Assembly: GCF_000835495.1 (NCBI RefSeq)
Contig: NW_015622546.1
Coordinates: 1,738,883 to 1,802,882 of the forward strand
Origin: Cladophialophora immunda
Taxonomy: Eukaryota > Ascomycota > Eurotiomycetes > Chaetothyriales > Herpotrichiellaceae
Length of the DNA: 64,000 nucleotides
Reading direction: 5' to 3'
The position numbers and the translations under genes are program-made. The notes under the pieces are model-generated. The model searched no databases, had not been told where the DNA came from, and was given only the letters and a program-made list of their open reading frames with translations. Numbering within the stretch: the stretch's first letter is position 1; the number at the start of each line of letters is the position of its first letter. Shown piece by piece: positions 24,242 through 36,181 of the stretch.

Positions 24242-26924
24242 ATGACTAAACGCCTCTCTGCAGCCAGCTGCATTTCGTACCAAACTCCAAGATTCGTGTG
24301 GATTTCCGATGCGCTCTTGACCGACACGTTCAATCGCTTCTGTCACCACAAGCGTTATGGCAGCAGCGTGCCAGGTCCCCTGGAGGCACAACGGCGCGCT
24401 GCGAGACGTAAAAATACAAGTCTGGCGTACGCCAGCCCCGGAGGCATCTCGGCCGATCCTTCAATTGTCCTTGGAAGCTCCGCGAACAAGCTAGCTTGGT
24501 GGCAGTCTCCCCAGCATGCAGAAGCAGCAGATTCAGGTATGCGCCGCACAAGGTAGATTGCTTGAGAATCTCGTGCTTATTTTCTGGACTGTAGCTTCTC
24601 CTCGAGTCCTACCGTCATGGCTTTTTCCTTTCGAAAGCCCGGCTCCGCACGCCGTGCCCACCTGCGGCACAATCGACACAGGGACGACACAGTCAGAGCC
24701 GCGATCAACATCTGAAGACGAGACGAATCGACTATCCCAATGCAAAACTTTAATCGAAGTAAAGGGCTGGATTCAGGATGAAGGAGTCAACCTGCGGGAA
24801 GATGCTCACGTCCGAGCTGCAATACCGAGACATATCCTACAAATGGATTTCGAGACACACGAGATCGCATCGTACGTATGCGACCCAATATTTCATCCAC
24901 CGGGAACGTCATACATCCTGGAATTAGTGCGTGGCTTGCTCGGCCGTACTTGGGACGCCACCTCCTGGGGAATCTTGCGTGATGCACTCTGTTCCGCTAC
25001 CGAACTCGGGCTTCTCAACATCAATGACTTGAAGGAAGTCATCGCCGAATTGGTCTGCCTGGCCGAAGTGCAACTGACCGACGCTCACGGTCGGGAAAAG
25101 AGGGTGAAGGCCAATGCCCAAATGTACCTGATCTACGGAATGCTAGAATCTCTGGATCGCTCCGCAGTTTTGCGGATCGGCGACCTTGGATCCTCCTTCC
25201 TAGCTCGACTCTTCTCGAACATTGCGACACTGAAATACTACCGTGGCTGGTGCCGGAAGCTATTGTGGCGCCTCCTCCCGTGGGCACCGAAGACTCACGT
25301 TGCCGTCATTCGTCGAATCGCTTTGAAACAGCTCAATTATGCTTGCCGACACAATACTCAGGAGAAAGTAGGGCGAATGCTTGCGCAAAGGCTCGTGGTA
25401 GCCCATCCAGAAGTTTTGCAGCTCGTCTCAACTGATATCACGGAGAAGTTGCTGAGTATGTCGATGGAGTCTGGTACAATGCTATACAAATACCTCTGGC
25501 ATCACTGGTGTGGCACATTAGCCATACTCGGATCTGCAGATTTTGGTCTCACCCTGACACGAAATGCATGGATGTCTGTACAATCCGCCAAAAGCTCCCT
25601 ATCACAAGATCAACGTTTGTTGGCATTTTCCTGGACTGTTATGTATCTCTCTCAAAGCCATCGAAAATCAGTGGACGTGAAGGAGCGACTGCAGTTCCTT
25701 GGTCACTTCGAGGAACTGCTGCGGTCGATACCGGAGTTTAGTGAGGATTTCCTGGATCGCGCTGTGATTGAGCTTGGTAATACGACTCTGCCGAACAAAC
25801 ACATCCTTCTTCGAAACCTCGCTAGACTGTCGACCAGAGCAGAGGCACTGCTTCCAACATTGGACTCCCAATCTACTGCGAAGTCGACATTGGAGCCGGG
25901 CATATCACCGAGCTTAATCGACAACCACACTCAGAATGCTCACTTTGAAGGCAACGAAACTTTGGCGGAGCTGACCGAGAGTTCGAACAATGATCTTTCA
26001 GCCTTCAAGATTCTGTCACGGCGGATGATTCAGAAAAGCACGAATTCTTTTGGTTTCGTTTGCCATCTTTTGGAGACCAACTCACTTTTCAAGTTAGCTT
26101 TAAGGACGCCTGACCTTTTCTCTCCAAAGCCAGCCACTCTTCAGAAGCGGATGGTGTGTGAGCGCACCGGCATATTCGCGAATCTCGGCACTCCGGTAGA
26201 GATCGAGTCAGTCACCTCTTCAAGACCGGAACGTGCATCGAGAAACTCGAGCTTGCCCAGCAGAGACGAAGTAATCGACTTAATCAGTCATCTTGCCCTC
26301 TCCTTTGCGACCTCAACTGTGGCTACTCCTCGGGCGGCACTTCGAAGAGTATACTGGTGCTATCTGTTCCTGCGCCGCTACGGAGCACCCGTCCCACCTG
26401 CCATCACTCGAGCGTTATGGCATGTGGGCGTTACACGATACGGTGACCAAGGTACAGCGGCAACACTGCTGAAGTGGATTCTCCTGCAGGTCAAACTGGT
26501 AGAGGGCGAGAGCGTCGCAAATCTCTTGCTCTGGAATGAGACCTTCCGTCAGATGCGGCAAGAGCAGATAGCCGCTTGGACCAAGATTGATGAAGACGAG
26601 GAAAAGCGATTGGTTGCCGAATTACAGGCGACGGGAACAAATAGCAAAGGAGATGAAGGAGATGGTCATACACCATTCACGTGGTCGTCGGACGACGGCC
26701 TTTCCGGTGGCGAGAAGGCATCGGACCCAGACCTGCTGAAGAGAATCATGTTCATCGAGTCCGAGCCGCCGGACCAGCCTGTTTGGATGCCCAAAGCACA
26801 GAGGATCGCCGGTTGCCATGAATCTTCAATGACAGACGAGGAGGAGCAGCAGCAAGAGCAGGAGATACTACAGCGTAGGGCAGCCGAAGCACTCAAGGTG
26901 GCGAATCTAATGTATCGAGGCTGA
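24242..26924 (+). CDS. Unrecognised ~874-residue protein, probably mitochondrial
   Basis: Two exons: 24242-24536 and 24595-26924, joined by a 58-base intron (GTATGC...GTAG) that links ADS to ASPRVLPSWLFPF in frame. I do not recognise the family. The N-terminus (MTKRLSAASCISYQTPRFVW, then RFCHHKRYGS) lacks acidic residues and is rich in Arg, Ser and Thr, like a mitochondrial presequence. The body is mostly predicted helix, with segments such as TLKYYRGWCRKLLWRLLPW and LLALSFATS-type repeats of hydrophobic and charged residues, and PPITRALWHVGVTRYGDQGT near the end. This overall look (long, helical, presequence, basic) fits fungal organelle RNA-binding or PPR-like proteins, but I cannot show the repeats. 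The last 90 residues are acidic and Gln/Glu-rich. Confidence 0.75.
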
Positions 26925-27875
26925 TGTCTGGTACACGGCATTCAGGAGCTATAGGACGCGGGCGAGAAGGGAACAAATGCTCCAGACGGGGTGATCTATA
27001 TCGATGTATATACGATACGAGAACATGCACAGATGCGTTCAGATACAGCCCCTGCCTCCAGATGGCTTCTTACATGGCCTTGCCTGCCTACTGAGCGTTG
27101 GATCTCGATTTCCAAACCGCTGGTTCCCATTATTACCCCCACCCCCCCGGGGGGTACAGAACGCGCCTGGGAGAGTGGGCGAGTGGTCGATCCCAGATCA
27201 CACCCGAACTTTTGGCGTCAGCGTTTATTACTTCGACGATGGCGCCGTTTGTTCAGGAACGAGAAAGCGAATCCCGGCGGAGGCACTTTCGCCGTAGGTA
27301 GGTAAGTGCCTTCTCTTCATGTGCCACCGGTGGTTGTCTCCAGATATTGTAGGAGAGCAAAAGGGAAGAAGAGCACATGGTACGGGAATTTAAGTCATCC
27401 AGCAACTGGGGGAGTCACAGGCCATGGCTGATGGCACCGATACACCTGGGCAGATGGGAACGCTTTGGAGAGGAGAGAAAACTACAAAGCACGGACTGAC
27501 CCGGCCTGTAGCCGAAGACAATCCTCCCTTGGCCAACCCAGTTATCCATCACAGAGCTGCTCTTCGCAGGCTTTCTGTCAATGTCTCGGAAGTCCAGAGC
27601 CAAACAAAAATCCGAATATTCCAAGAGCCAGAAAGGTCACGGAGATATCAATCACCTGTCACGCGCCGCAGCGAGACGGCAATGAGAACGGCAGTGTCCC
27701 TGAAATCGTGCACCGACAGCATGATTGACTGACAAGTTCCAAAGCACCATGCAGAAGCAGTCAGTCAAACTCGCGTGGTACGGCGAGTGGACAAGCGCAT
27801 GGTCAGTGTGCTGCGAGAGAGCTACACAACGATCCGATACTTTTCGGCGAACCTGGCCATTTCCCGTCTTTGCAA

Positions 27876-27897
27876 GCTACCTAGGCACCTAGGTAGC
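27876..27897. repeat. Perfect 22-base inverted repeat
   Basis: Two 10-base arms, gctacctagg and cctaggtagc, are separated by only CA. The core CCTAGG/ACCTAGGT appears again in other intergenic stretches of this window. It could be a dimeric protein-binding site. Confidence 0.7.
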
Positions 27898-29887
27898 CAC
27901 TCGGTTGAACCAAGGAAAGCAACAGGACATGTGCAATGCCAATGCTGCATTTTCTTGCTTCGACCTGCCTCGAAAAGCAAGGCCTGGCCGGCACCCTGCC
28001 CCAGCCGTGTGCATTGTTTCGGGCCCCAGAGAACAGGCGGATCATAACACCTTCATCCGGGTGGATACCTCGACGCCCTAACACGAAGTTCAAACCTCCA
28101 TCCTGGCCGAGGCTATGAGCCGTGATCCTGGACTCCGCTTGTTGACATTGGTTTGTGGCGCATCGTGTGTCGCACGGCATCCTTTGCTATTGGTGGGACC
28201 GAAAAATGACACGTTCGCTGCAGGTCAATGAGATCGCCAAGTGTTAAAAGCCTCACTTTGCGGCATGCAGTCGATCCCCAGTGGTATTGCACGATGGCTG
28301 ACTCCATGGCACTCCTGCGCTTTGACCAGGTGCCAGCCAAGCAAAACTTTGCTAGTCAATCGCTGCAATAAGTTGCACGCAAGTCCCAGCTAGGATAGTC
28401 ATTTTTCGCGCTGGCAATGGTTCCGTGAACAGCATCAGCGGCATGGTGGTCTGCTCAGTAATCCACTTGCCCGCCAATAGCAGCTGTGCTTTCAGAAGGG
28501 TGCCCCGGGCATCATTTCCATATCCGGGGGTCCAGACTCACCATTCAATTCGAACGGGAGAACCCTGTATTGCAATCTTGGATCCATCATCGGAAAGTTC
28601 GTAATGCACCGAGTACAGCAAGGAATGCGAGACCTAGTTTGAGAGGGCGAGCAAGAAAGGTGGCGATGGAAAATGAGCAAATCAGCGATGCTTGCTGAGA
28701 GCCCTTGCTAGTTGGGTCCTTTGCAATAGACTTTCCTGGGAGCTGTCAAAGCGCCGCCAAACGGGCTTTTGTCCAATGCTCGATACCAGAATGCTTCTAT
28801 GGTCAGCGACCTCGCTATGCGTTCAACGCCAGGCTGGGCAACGGCCTCGAAGCAACTCCTGACGGTTTCGAGGACCTAGGACCTTGGTCGGCATGCTAAC
28901 CATTTTAAAGTGTCGACCTGCGGTATCGATGCAGAGAGCCCTGGTGGAAGATCCTGCCACCTGATATGGAGGTCTTTCAGACTGGACCGGGCATGATTGA
29001 CCAACGCCACGTGTTCGACATTTGCTTTCACTGCGTATGGCAGCCGCTTGACTCCGAGATCTAAGTCTAGCTCTCTTGGACTTTCCGAGGAGCCTATTTC
29101 GAACATACTTTAACAAGCTGGGGCAAGTAATCCCCAGTGATCTACCGGGCATGGTCTCACACTCGGCTCCCTCCTCCCAGCTCCGTCTGGGAGAAGCAGG
29201 AGGCCAAAATAGAGACCCATTTGCTGGGACGCCATTGGTGAAGGCGTTCTTGATGTGTACCATGCATGGAAAGTGGTTCCGTTAGCACCTGTGCATGATT
29301 CGACCGAGACGGCGAGCAGTGAGGAGACGAGGGAGGCGGTCAGAAAGATCCAGGCTCAAACGGTTGACGAGTCATATTCTGTGGGAAAGAACCTGGCAGC
29401 CCCACCCCCCGGAGGCTCGAGTGGTTTGACACTGGGGACTCTGAGAGTTGAGGGCTCCGAGCCAGCTGGAGCAGGGGCAAGGTGCAGATGAACGAGTCGC
29501 ACAACCGTGAGCATGTACCACCAAGCAGGACCCAAATCTCGGTGCAGATCGCGCAGTACCATCGATTGAAATCTTAAGAAAGGACTGGCAGAGTGACACA
29601 AAGGCGCCGAGATGTAACACCCGCGGGCGGGAAAACTGCTGTTCCTGAGAGGTGGAAGACAATAGCAATCCTGGAAAAGTGAGGGGGAGACCCGGGAATG
29701 TGGTCAGAAGCGGGAGGCGACATAGGTTTACGGCGATTGGCCATTACAGGAGCTTGGACAACAGGGAGGTCTGGTCATGGGGGGGCAAGACACAGAGAGC
29801 AAGGTGGAAGGCTCCTCAACTTGGTCTGCCACCACACACACTTGGTCGTCTCGAAGCAAGGCAAAGGCAAAACAGCCGACGACAGAT

Positions 29888-29908
29888 GCGAGCTGCGAGC
29901 TGCGAGCT
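29888..29908. repeat. Three tandem copies of GCGAGCT
   Basis: The 7-mer gcgagct is repeated three times without interruption in non-coding DNA. A short simple repeat with no visible function. Confidence 0.7.
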
Positions 29909-31981
29909 GCAAGTGGATGGAAGAGGAGACAGGAGCGCGGCAGCAATGAGGCAGCGTCCTTTTGGTCCTTCGCCAGAGGCAGACAGACGCAAGAAATGGG
30001 GCCAGATCTTGTACGTAATGGTAATAGCCCAGGCTCGTATATATACGGAGCCTTCGAGCTAGTAGTAGTGAGCTAGCACGCCAGCGATTGGAGTGGCTCT
30101 GGAGGAGGAGCAGCACTAGGTTGTAAGCGAAAGGTGTGAAATGAACGCAGTTCATGGTGGCGCTGAATCGAAGGTGATTAGGGACTTCGCCTAGGCATGT
30201 AGCCACCCACGTACCCAGTCGCTGCGCAGTCACCATCCCGGAACCCTGTCCAACTTAACCTCACCACTCAACTTCCCTGGCTTTGTGTGCCTTGCCTTGT
30301 ACGGCTTGGCTAGGGACACTGCTTGCACTATCGGTGAGGGAATGCAACAACAACTCTTTCGACGCCGAGCTGCCGACCGAGGGAGACCTTCGATGTCCAG
30401 CCTCAGACACAAACCGTCACCATCTTCCTCTGTTGTGAAAAGGCCACTCCTACCACGGAGCACAGATCGAACAAACGCCAGCTGGGAGAGTCGACGTTCA
30501 AGTCGATCATCATGTCCACCAGGCTTGAGCGTCACAAAAGAGAAGGAAAACGTACAGCAGTCATGGCGAGTCTTGAAATGCCTGTTACCTCTTCGACCAC
30601 GCAGCTCCTCAGATGCATGCGATCCAATGCATCTGCTTCCGAACCCCCCTGCTCGCCCTTCGCTCACCACCAAGTACTATCTAACCTGAACGGCCTCATC
30701 CTGTCACCTAACTACTGCCCCGCTCATTTTGCCTCTGATACTGCTGCTCCCTTACCTCGTGGAGGAATACGGCCAATAGGACTTCTTCTCGTTCGAACCA
30801 GTCATGTTGCTTTCCCCTGTTCAGCTCACTGCTCCCGAACAAGATGCTCCTCGCAATCCATCACACCCTACCGTGTGTGTCCTTTGCCCGCTTCAGCCCC
30901 CTTGCGTCGCTGTTTCTCCTCCTGTGCGTTACGTACTTGCGTCCACGGGGCCAGCCAGCCCTATCTCCTGCAAGCGGAGCTTGTCCCCTACGTCTTCTCA
31001 CGGTGTCCCAGCCACTGAATCGCTCTGGGCAATATGGCGAAGTGGACTCTTCCGAGCCCACCACCAGATATCACATACCCTTAGCTTCTCAGTGAGAGCG
31101 GAAATTTGATTCGTCCTTGTGCGCCATGTGCAAATCACACCGTCCGCAGCGAGTCCGTCTGCATCTCAATGAGACCCCGATGCCTTTTTTCCATCTGCCA
31201 GATCGACAACAATCCTGCTGCAGCCGGGATCTGGGACACACATAATGGAGACTTCCACTCGCCATGACCCTGTCACTCCGTGCTGCCCTCTCAACTGTTC
31301 CAGCACGGACCCTGCCTGGGAACTGTACACCCATTCACATCGCCTGCCCCCAGACCACCTTTCTCAGAGTGGCCATGTCTGCTCCACCACGCCACCACTA
31401 CACCCGCTCGCGCGAGAGGCCCCAGATGTCCCCAGGACGAAAACGCTGTTACTATATTTCGAAGAGGGTTCATCACTTTTGAAAACTCGACCTCGATTCT
31501 CATTTCACTTCACTCGCAGACTGCGACTCTCCCGAAGCTTTCACACACTGTGGACAGCCTTCAGACTGATCTTCTCCCAGATAGACAAGAGACCTGCTAT
31601 CATTTCAATTCCCCCCCCCTCATATCCTCTTGCACCTATTTGTCTGGTAAGTATGTTCCCTATGTCCACTTTATCCTGAAGGTCATTTCCCTACGTCGCG
31701 CAGCAATGCCACCCAGACTTCCCAACAAGGCCATGTCATCGCTGTCATGGTTATATTTGACACAGGTCTTCTGAGGTCTGCAGCATTGGCATTTCGGTAA
31801 TGCACCACCTCTGCCTGTTCGCTGTCCTCCTCTGATGGGCCTTCTGGTAGCACATGAGCCCGTGGATGCAAAGTAGGATATCCTGGTCTGACACTGTCGA
31901 CTGCCACATATCCTCGTTCTTCAATACAAGGGTCGCTCGTGGCTCGACGAACTTTTGTTTTTTCCCTTCCTCTCCTTCTTC

Positions 31982-33190
31982 ATGGATCCGTACGCTTCTT
32001 ACGTCTGTCCTTCTAACTTTGGGACTACCAGAATACAACGCTCGAATCCTCCCATCGAGGAATCCAAACTTCTTCTTTCACAACAGCAGCAACAACAGTT
32101 GCCGCCATTCCGAGAGGTTGGTGGGCAGAGACACCCTTGAACGAGCTTTTGCTAATACCTAGTAGCTCCTGGGAACCAACGTCCAACCTTCGATCGACCC
32201 TATAACAGCGAGTGAATCTATACCAATTGCTCAAGCGGACAATATGACAAGAAGAACCTTCCAACCGGCATCCGGGCCATTGAAGATTGAGCCGCCATCA
32301 CCTGAACGATCGCAGAATGGAAACGGGATCGAGTCTTACGACAATATGTCTACCCAAAGCAGCGACTCGGCATACACTGCTCCGCGCCACCACAGGCAGA
32401 ACCCGTCCTGGAATTCGACTTCCCATTATACTGATCTCGTCAGTCCGTATAGCACCCAACAGCGTCCTCCATGCACAATTCAGACCCAATTTCCCTCTTC
32501 CAGAGTGAGCCCATGCTTGCCGTCGATTCGGGATTTCGACCGGTTGAATGGGTACAGCCCTTCCTTTTCATCCACCAGCTCATATGGATACGGTGCCCCG
32601 GGTGGGCCTCCCTCTGGCCACGAGAGCTACTCTTTCAAGACGGAACCGCCCTCCTATTATGACCCTCCTCACCGATATGGACAGAGTTATCCGCAAACGA
32701 ACCGACCGAATGCTCCACCGATGGAGTACTCACGATACCCACCCTCAGTCTTTGAGTATCGTGGCGGTGTTACGTATCCCTCGCCCTATGCGGGCGATTA
32801 TCTTCCTTCGCCGACCGGATCTCATCATCCTGTCTCTCCGACAGTGTCAAACGAAGGATGTGGACTTCCAGGCAGGAGGCGAAGGGGCAACTTGCCTAAG
32901 CCCATTACAGACTATTTGCGACAGTGGTTTCTGGCGCACCTGGAGCATCCGTACCCAACGGAAGAGGACAAGCAACAATTTGCTCAAACGACGGGTCTCA
33001 CTATTGCCCAGGTACTATTTCCCCTGACGTATGTGAAGCAGCACGGACTAATATTCGTACTTGTGTGTAGATCAGCAACTGGTTCATCAATGCCAGAAGA
33101 CGCCATCTCCCCGCGCTGCGTCATCAGGTCCGTGAGAGAGCCTCACAAACATCGGCAACTGAATATGAATCAGACCAGGTGAGACGTTAG
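31982..33190 (+). CDS. TALE/KN-type homeobox transcription factor (Cup9/Tos8-like)
   Basis: A 366-residue nuclear regulator. Three exons: 31982-32116, 32166-33011, 33071-33190. Exon 1 (MDPYASYVCPSNFG...QQQQQQLPPFRE) joins exon 2 (LLGTNVQPSIDPITASES) through a 49-base intron with a strong TGCTAATAC branch point; the second of two adjacent AG sites (32165) is used, since the first would give a stop codon. The homeodomain at about residues 268-330 begins RRRRGNLPKPITDYLRQWF, carries the three-residue TALE loop extension (LEHPYPTEEDK), and ends in the recognition helix ISNWFINARRRHLPALR, which intron 2 interrupts just before ISNWF. The long N-terminus is Ser/Pro/Tyr-rich and disordered. Fungal members regulate development or nutrient genes. 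A GTGAGA near the end might be another donor, so the last residues are uncertain. Confidence 0.88.
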
Positions 33191-33764
33191 AACCTCGTGG
33201 CTGATGCGGCCAGCTATGAGCTTCGTCTGGAATATTGCGGGTGGAAGAGTGAAACAGTGGATGGGCTTTAAAACGGGTCTACAGAATGATCGCCAGGTCT
33301 GGTGCCGAAAAGTATGGATTTGTCCTTTTTCCCCTGCATCTCGGGCACTCTACCTCAGCCGATCCACTCCTTTTTCTTCCGATATTGCTGGGATCAATAG
33401 TTGAGAATCATCGATAGTTGGCGGTGGCGATGTTGTTTTGAACGTCAATGGATTCGATCACTAGTTCATGTGAGGGAACGAGTCAGCGCTCATGCAGGTA
33501 ACTGGTGGCAGGCGGTACTAATGGCACAAAATGACTGATTGTATGCAATGGAAGTCTCTTTCGGAATCTATATGCTGTTCCTTGTCTTCGTAAAGCACTG
33601 TTATTATTCTGGATGAAGCCAAATCAACGCGAAAACTGTGTGGAGGTGCCACTTCGATACATAATACACATGAGGAGATGCAGGCAAGCTGTCATGGGCC
33701 GTGGTCCCTCGAAATTGGGTGTTAAAGATGGACACAGCAGTACCCGCGTGTCAACCTCCAGTCG

Positions 33765-33785
33765 AACAACAACAACAACAACAAC
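33765..33785. repeat. (AAC)7 microsatellite
   Basis: Seven uninterrupted AAC units in non-coding DNA downstream of the homeobox gene. Confidence 0.85.
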
Positions 33786-34630
33786 CGCACCTGCACATGT
33801 CGAATCGTTGCCGGGGGCGCAAAACTCTTGTCAGTGTTATCCTTTCTCTTTCACCTAATAGACTTTTCCCCTAGCCCCAAAGCTAGGCTCGTACATCAGA
33901 CTTTGAACTGTCTGATAAGTGCAAAGACATGGCTGGACAGTGTATGGGCAGCCAGGTAATAATGCTTCATGCTGCTCAGAGATATCGAGGCGGAAGGGTG
34001 GAATCAGCTCCTCCAACTTCCCCGGCGGAAGAAGGCTGCTAATCCAGGGGGTTCAGCATTAGCCAGTTTGGAAGGGAAGCTCACTATGCGTATGCTGTAT
34101 GGCGGACGTAAAGGAGTCAAAGGTGCTCACTGCTTCCGTCTCCTCCTGCAGACTAAGCTGTACTAGCCTTGGATTCACATGAGAATGGTGTTAGTCAGGT
34201 ATCACTGATGTGTCGGGCCTGTCATCAGGCCCACGTGCTCGAGGCTCTGAATGAGGATCGGGGAATGGTCGGCATTGGGAGGAACAGGGGCATAGGAGAA
34301 CCTCTCTCCAAGGAATGGATTGTGCTTGATTCGCTATTACATGACAAAGATCCCGTCCTTGCGAGGCCGTAGAAATGCATGGTACAAGGTACTCTTTGGT
34401 GACTGTTATTACAGGATGACCAAGCCGGTAGTGGCCCAGAACCGAAACAACCGCGCGAATTATCTGATCAACAAATTCCAGGGAGATAAGATTAGATGAC
34501 GTGGAAAGCATCAGTTGAGTTTGGCATGGCAAGCGAGGGAGTGCGTGCCAGGGGTAAGGAGAGGCCACGTCTCGCGGACGGCGGCAGGGAGAAAGGGAAA
34601 CGCCATTGTAGCGCTGATGGTACCAGAAAT

Positions 34631-34644
34631 GGGGGGGGGGGGGG
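34631..34644. repeat. Run of 14 G
   Basis: Uninterrupted G homopolymer in non-coding DNA. Its length is a common place for sequencing or assembly error. Confidence 0.85.
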
Positions 34645-35971
34645 TCGCCGAGTCGCCGTGATCGGAGCTGATGGGGACGCCTTCATCCTGGAATCGCCTC
34701 AGCACCTCGACGAACTCCGCAGTTGGGGATTGCAGCAAGAGGAAGAGGCTCAAGAGATGTCCTGCACATACCACCCTTTTTGCCTGGCAAGCCTCTCTCT
34801 GCAAGGTCAGTGACTTTATGTATGCCTGCGTACCTCATGCGACCCGTTCGGCGGACACCGGAGGGAGATACGAGGAGCAAACACACAAGAGAGAAACAAG
34901 GACCGGAAAAAGAAAGAGACTTTGTACGAAGGGAATGCCGAGACTCGGTTGACAGCCGAGGGAGCCCGATAATCAAGGTCACGGAGATTGATCATATCTT
35001 ATCGTATCAATCGCCTGTCAGATGTGGATGGCAATGTGGGACAGCCGTCAAAAAATAAGAGCCTTGGGGGACAACGAAGGACACAGGAGCGCAGGCACAA
35101 GGTCGCCCGGCCCCGAAGTCGCAAAGCAACAACTCGGTACGAAGGACGGCAAGGAGAGGGTCTTGACTGCGAAGGGATAGCCGTTCCCAATTGCCTGTTT
35201 GGTGCAAAAAGAATGTCCATGGTTCGACAAGCCGGGAATCGGCGCGGGGCACGGGCTCCAGGGTCGAGGTCGAGATCGGCTTTTCTCTCTTTTGCCCACC
35301 AAGTCGATAGTAGTGGTATGACAACTCATCGGACAAGCCCCTGGCGAAGGGAGTAGGTGGCAATCATAGGCCCAACGGATTCCAGGTATGGGGTATGGAG
35401 TGCATGGGATAGGAGTTGGGCTGTGGTGTCGTGGAGTGACCGTGTCTCATTCATTAATCATGCTTCAAGCCAGAGGGACAATCGAAAGAAAGAAAGCCGT
35501 CTCCACGCCGAAAAGGCCAAGAGAGTTCATGGTGGACAAGGATTCGTACATCCTTTGCAACGGTGCCGATACCCACAACCCCCCCAGGGACTCAGCAAGC
35601 CCAGAAACCGGAAGCCAGACGCCAGAAGCCACCATCTCGTTCCCATCAAAAGATCTGCCCTCCCCCCCCATCGATTCTCCGATTCCATCCACCACCACCT
35701 TTTTTTCCTTCAGCTTCTTCCTCACCATCATCCCACTTTGCACTCTCCTCTCGCTTTCTCGAATTCAACCGCTGCTCAACCAAGCTGTTGCACAGATGGG
35801 CCGTGGAATGTTCAACAGTCTTTACCGCTGAGTTCTCGTGTCGCCGCTACTGCTTCCAGCAAACCCTTCGAGCCAAGCTGTGTGGACGCGTTCTGAGTCG
35901 AGGGCTGTTCCTGGCCTTCGCCGCCGCTCCGAGGACTCATTCCGCACCTTACATCATCCCCTCATCTGCCC

Positions 35972-36149
35972 GTAAGTCCTCAGCCCACCAGCCCACACAA
36001 CCCGCTTTCAGCCGTACTCAGCAATGCCATAATGCTGTCAAATCCCTTCCTTCATGGCCCTTCATGGCTGCTCGATTTATTATACAGCAGCTGAATGCTC
36101 CTGCACGCCACAAAACCCTTCAAAAATACTAACTTGTCGCTGTGTCTAG
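35972..36149 (+). other. Probable intron in the 5' untranslated region of the reductase gene
   Basis: Donor GTAAGT at 35972, a perfect TACTAAC branch point at 36127-36133, and acceptor CTAG at 36148-36149. The exon upstream has no in-frame ATG that would reach the reductase, so I treat it as non-coding. An in-frame ATG at 36095 falls inside this intron and is therefore an unlikely start. Confidence 0.6.
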
Positions 36150-36181
36150 GTTCTCTACACAGTATTCGTATCCTTCCCAAG

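Larger units (their letters stand above)
26925..31981. other. 5-kb gene-poor region upstream of the homeobox gene
   Basis: No open frame in this stretch has a family signature. It contains a perfect 22-base inverted repeat (27876-27897), a triplicated 7-mer (29888-29908) and a C/T-rich segment from about 30650 to 31630 typical of a leader near a transcription start. A consensus donor (GTAAGTATG at 31647) and an acceptor after TTTGACACAG (31765) could mark a 119-base intron in the 5' untranslated region. Long upstream regions of this kind are common at developmental regulators, so much of this may be control DNA of the homeobox gene. Confidence 0.5.
33191..36181. other. 3-kb gene-poor region
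   Basis: Lies between the homeobox gene and the reductase. Contains a (AAC)7 microsatellite (33765-33785) and a run of 14 G (34631-34644). No frame is convincing. Its last part holds a probable 5' untranslated intron of the reductase gene (35972-36149). Confidence 0.5.

Noticed and set aside
34496..34813. 105-codon plus-strand frame with a Gly run
   Set aside because: The Gly run is only the 14-G homopolymer; no domain and no splice context.
36095..36181. Upstream in-frame ATG for the FAD/NADPH reductase
   Set aside because: It falls inside a probable 5' untranslated intron with a perfect TACTAAC branch point and CTAG acceptor.
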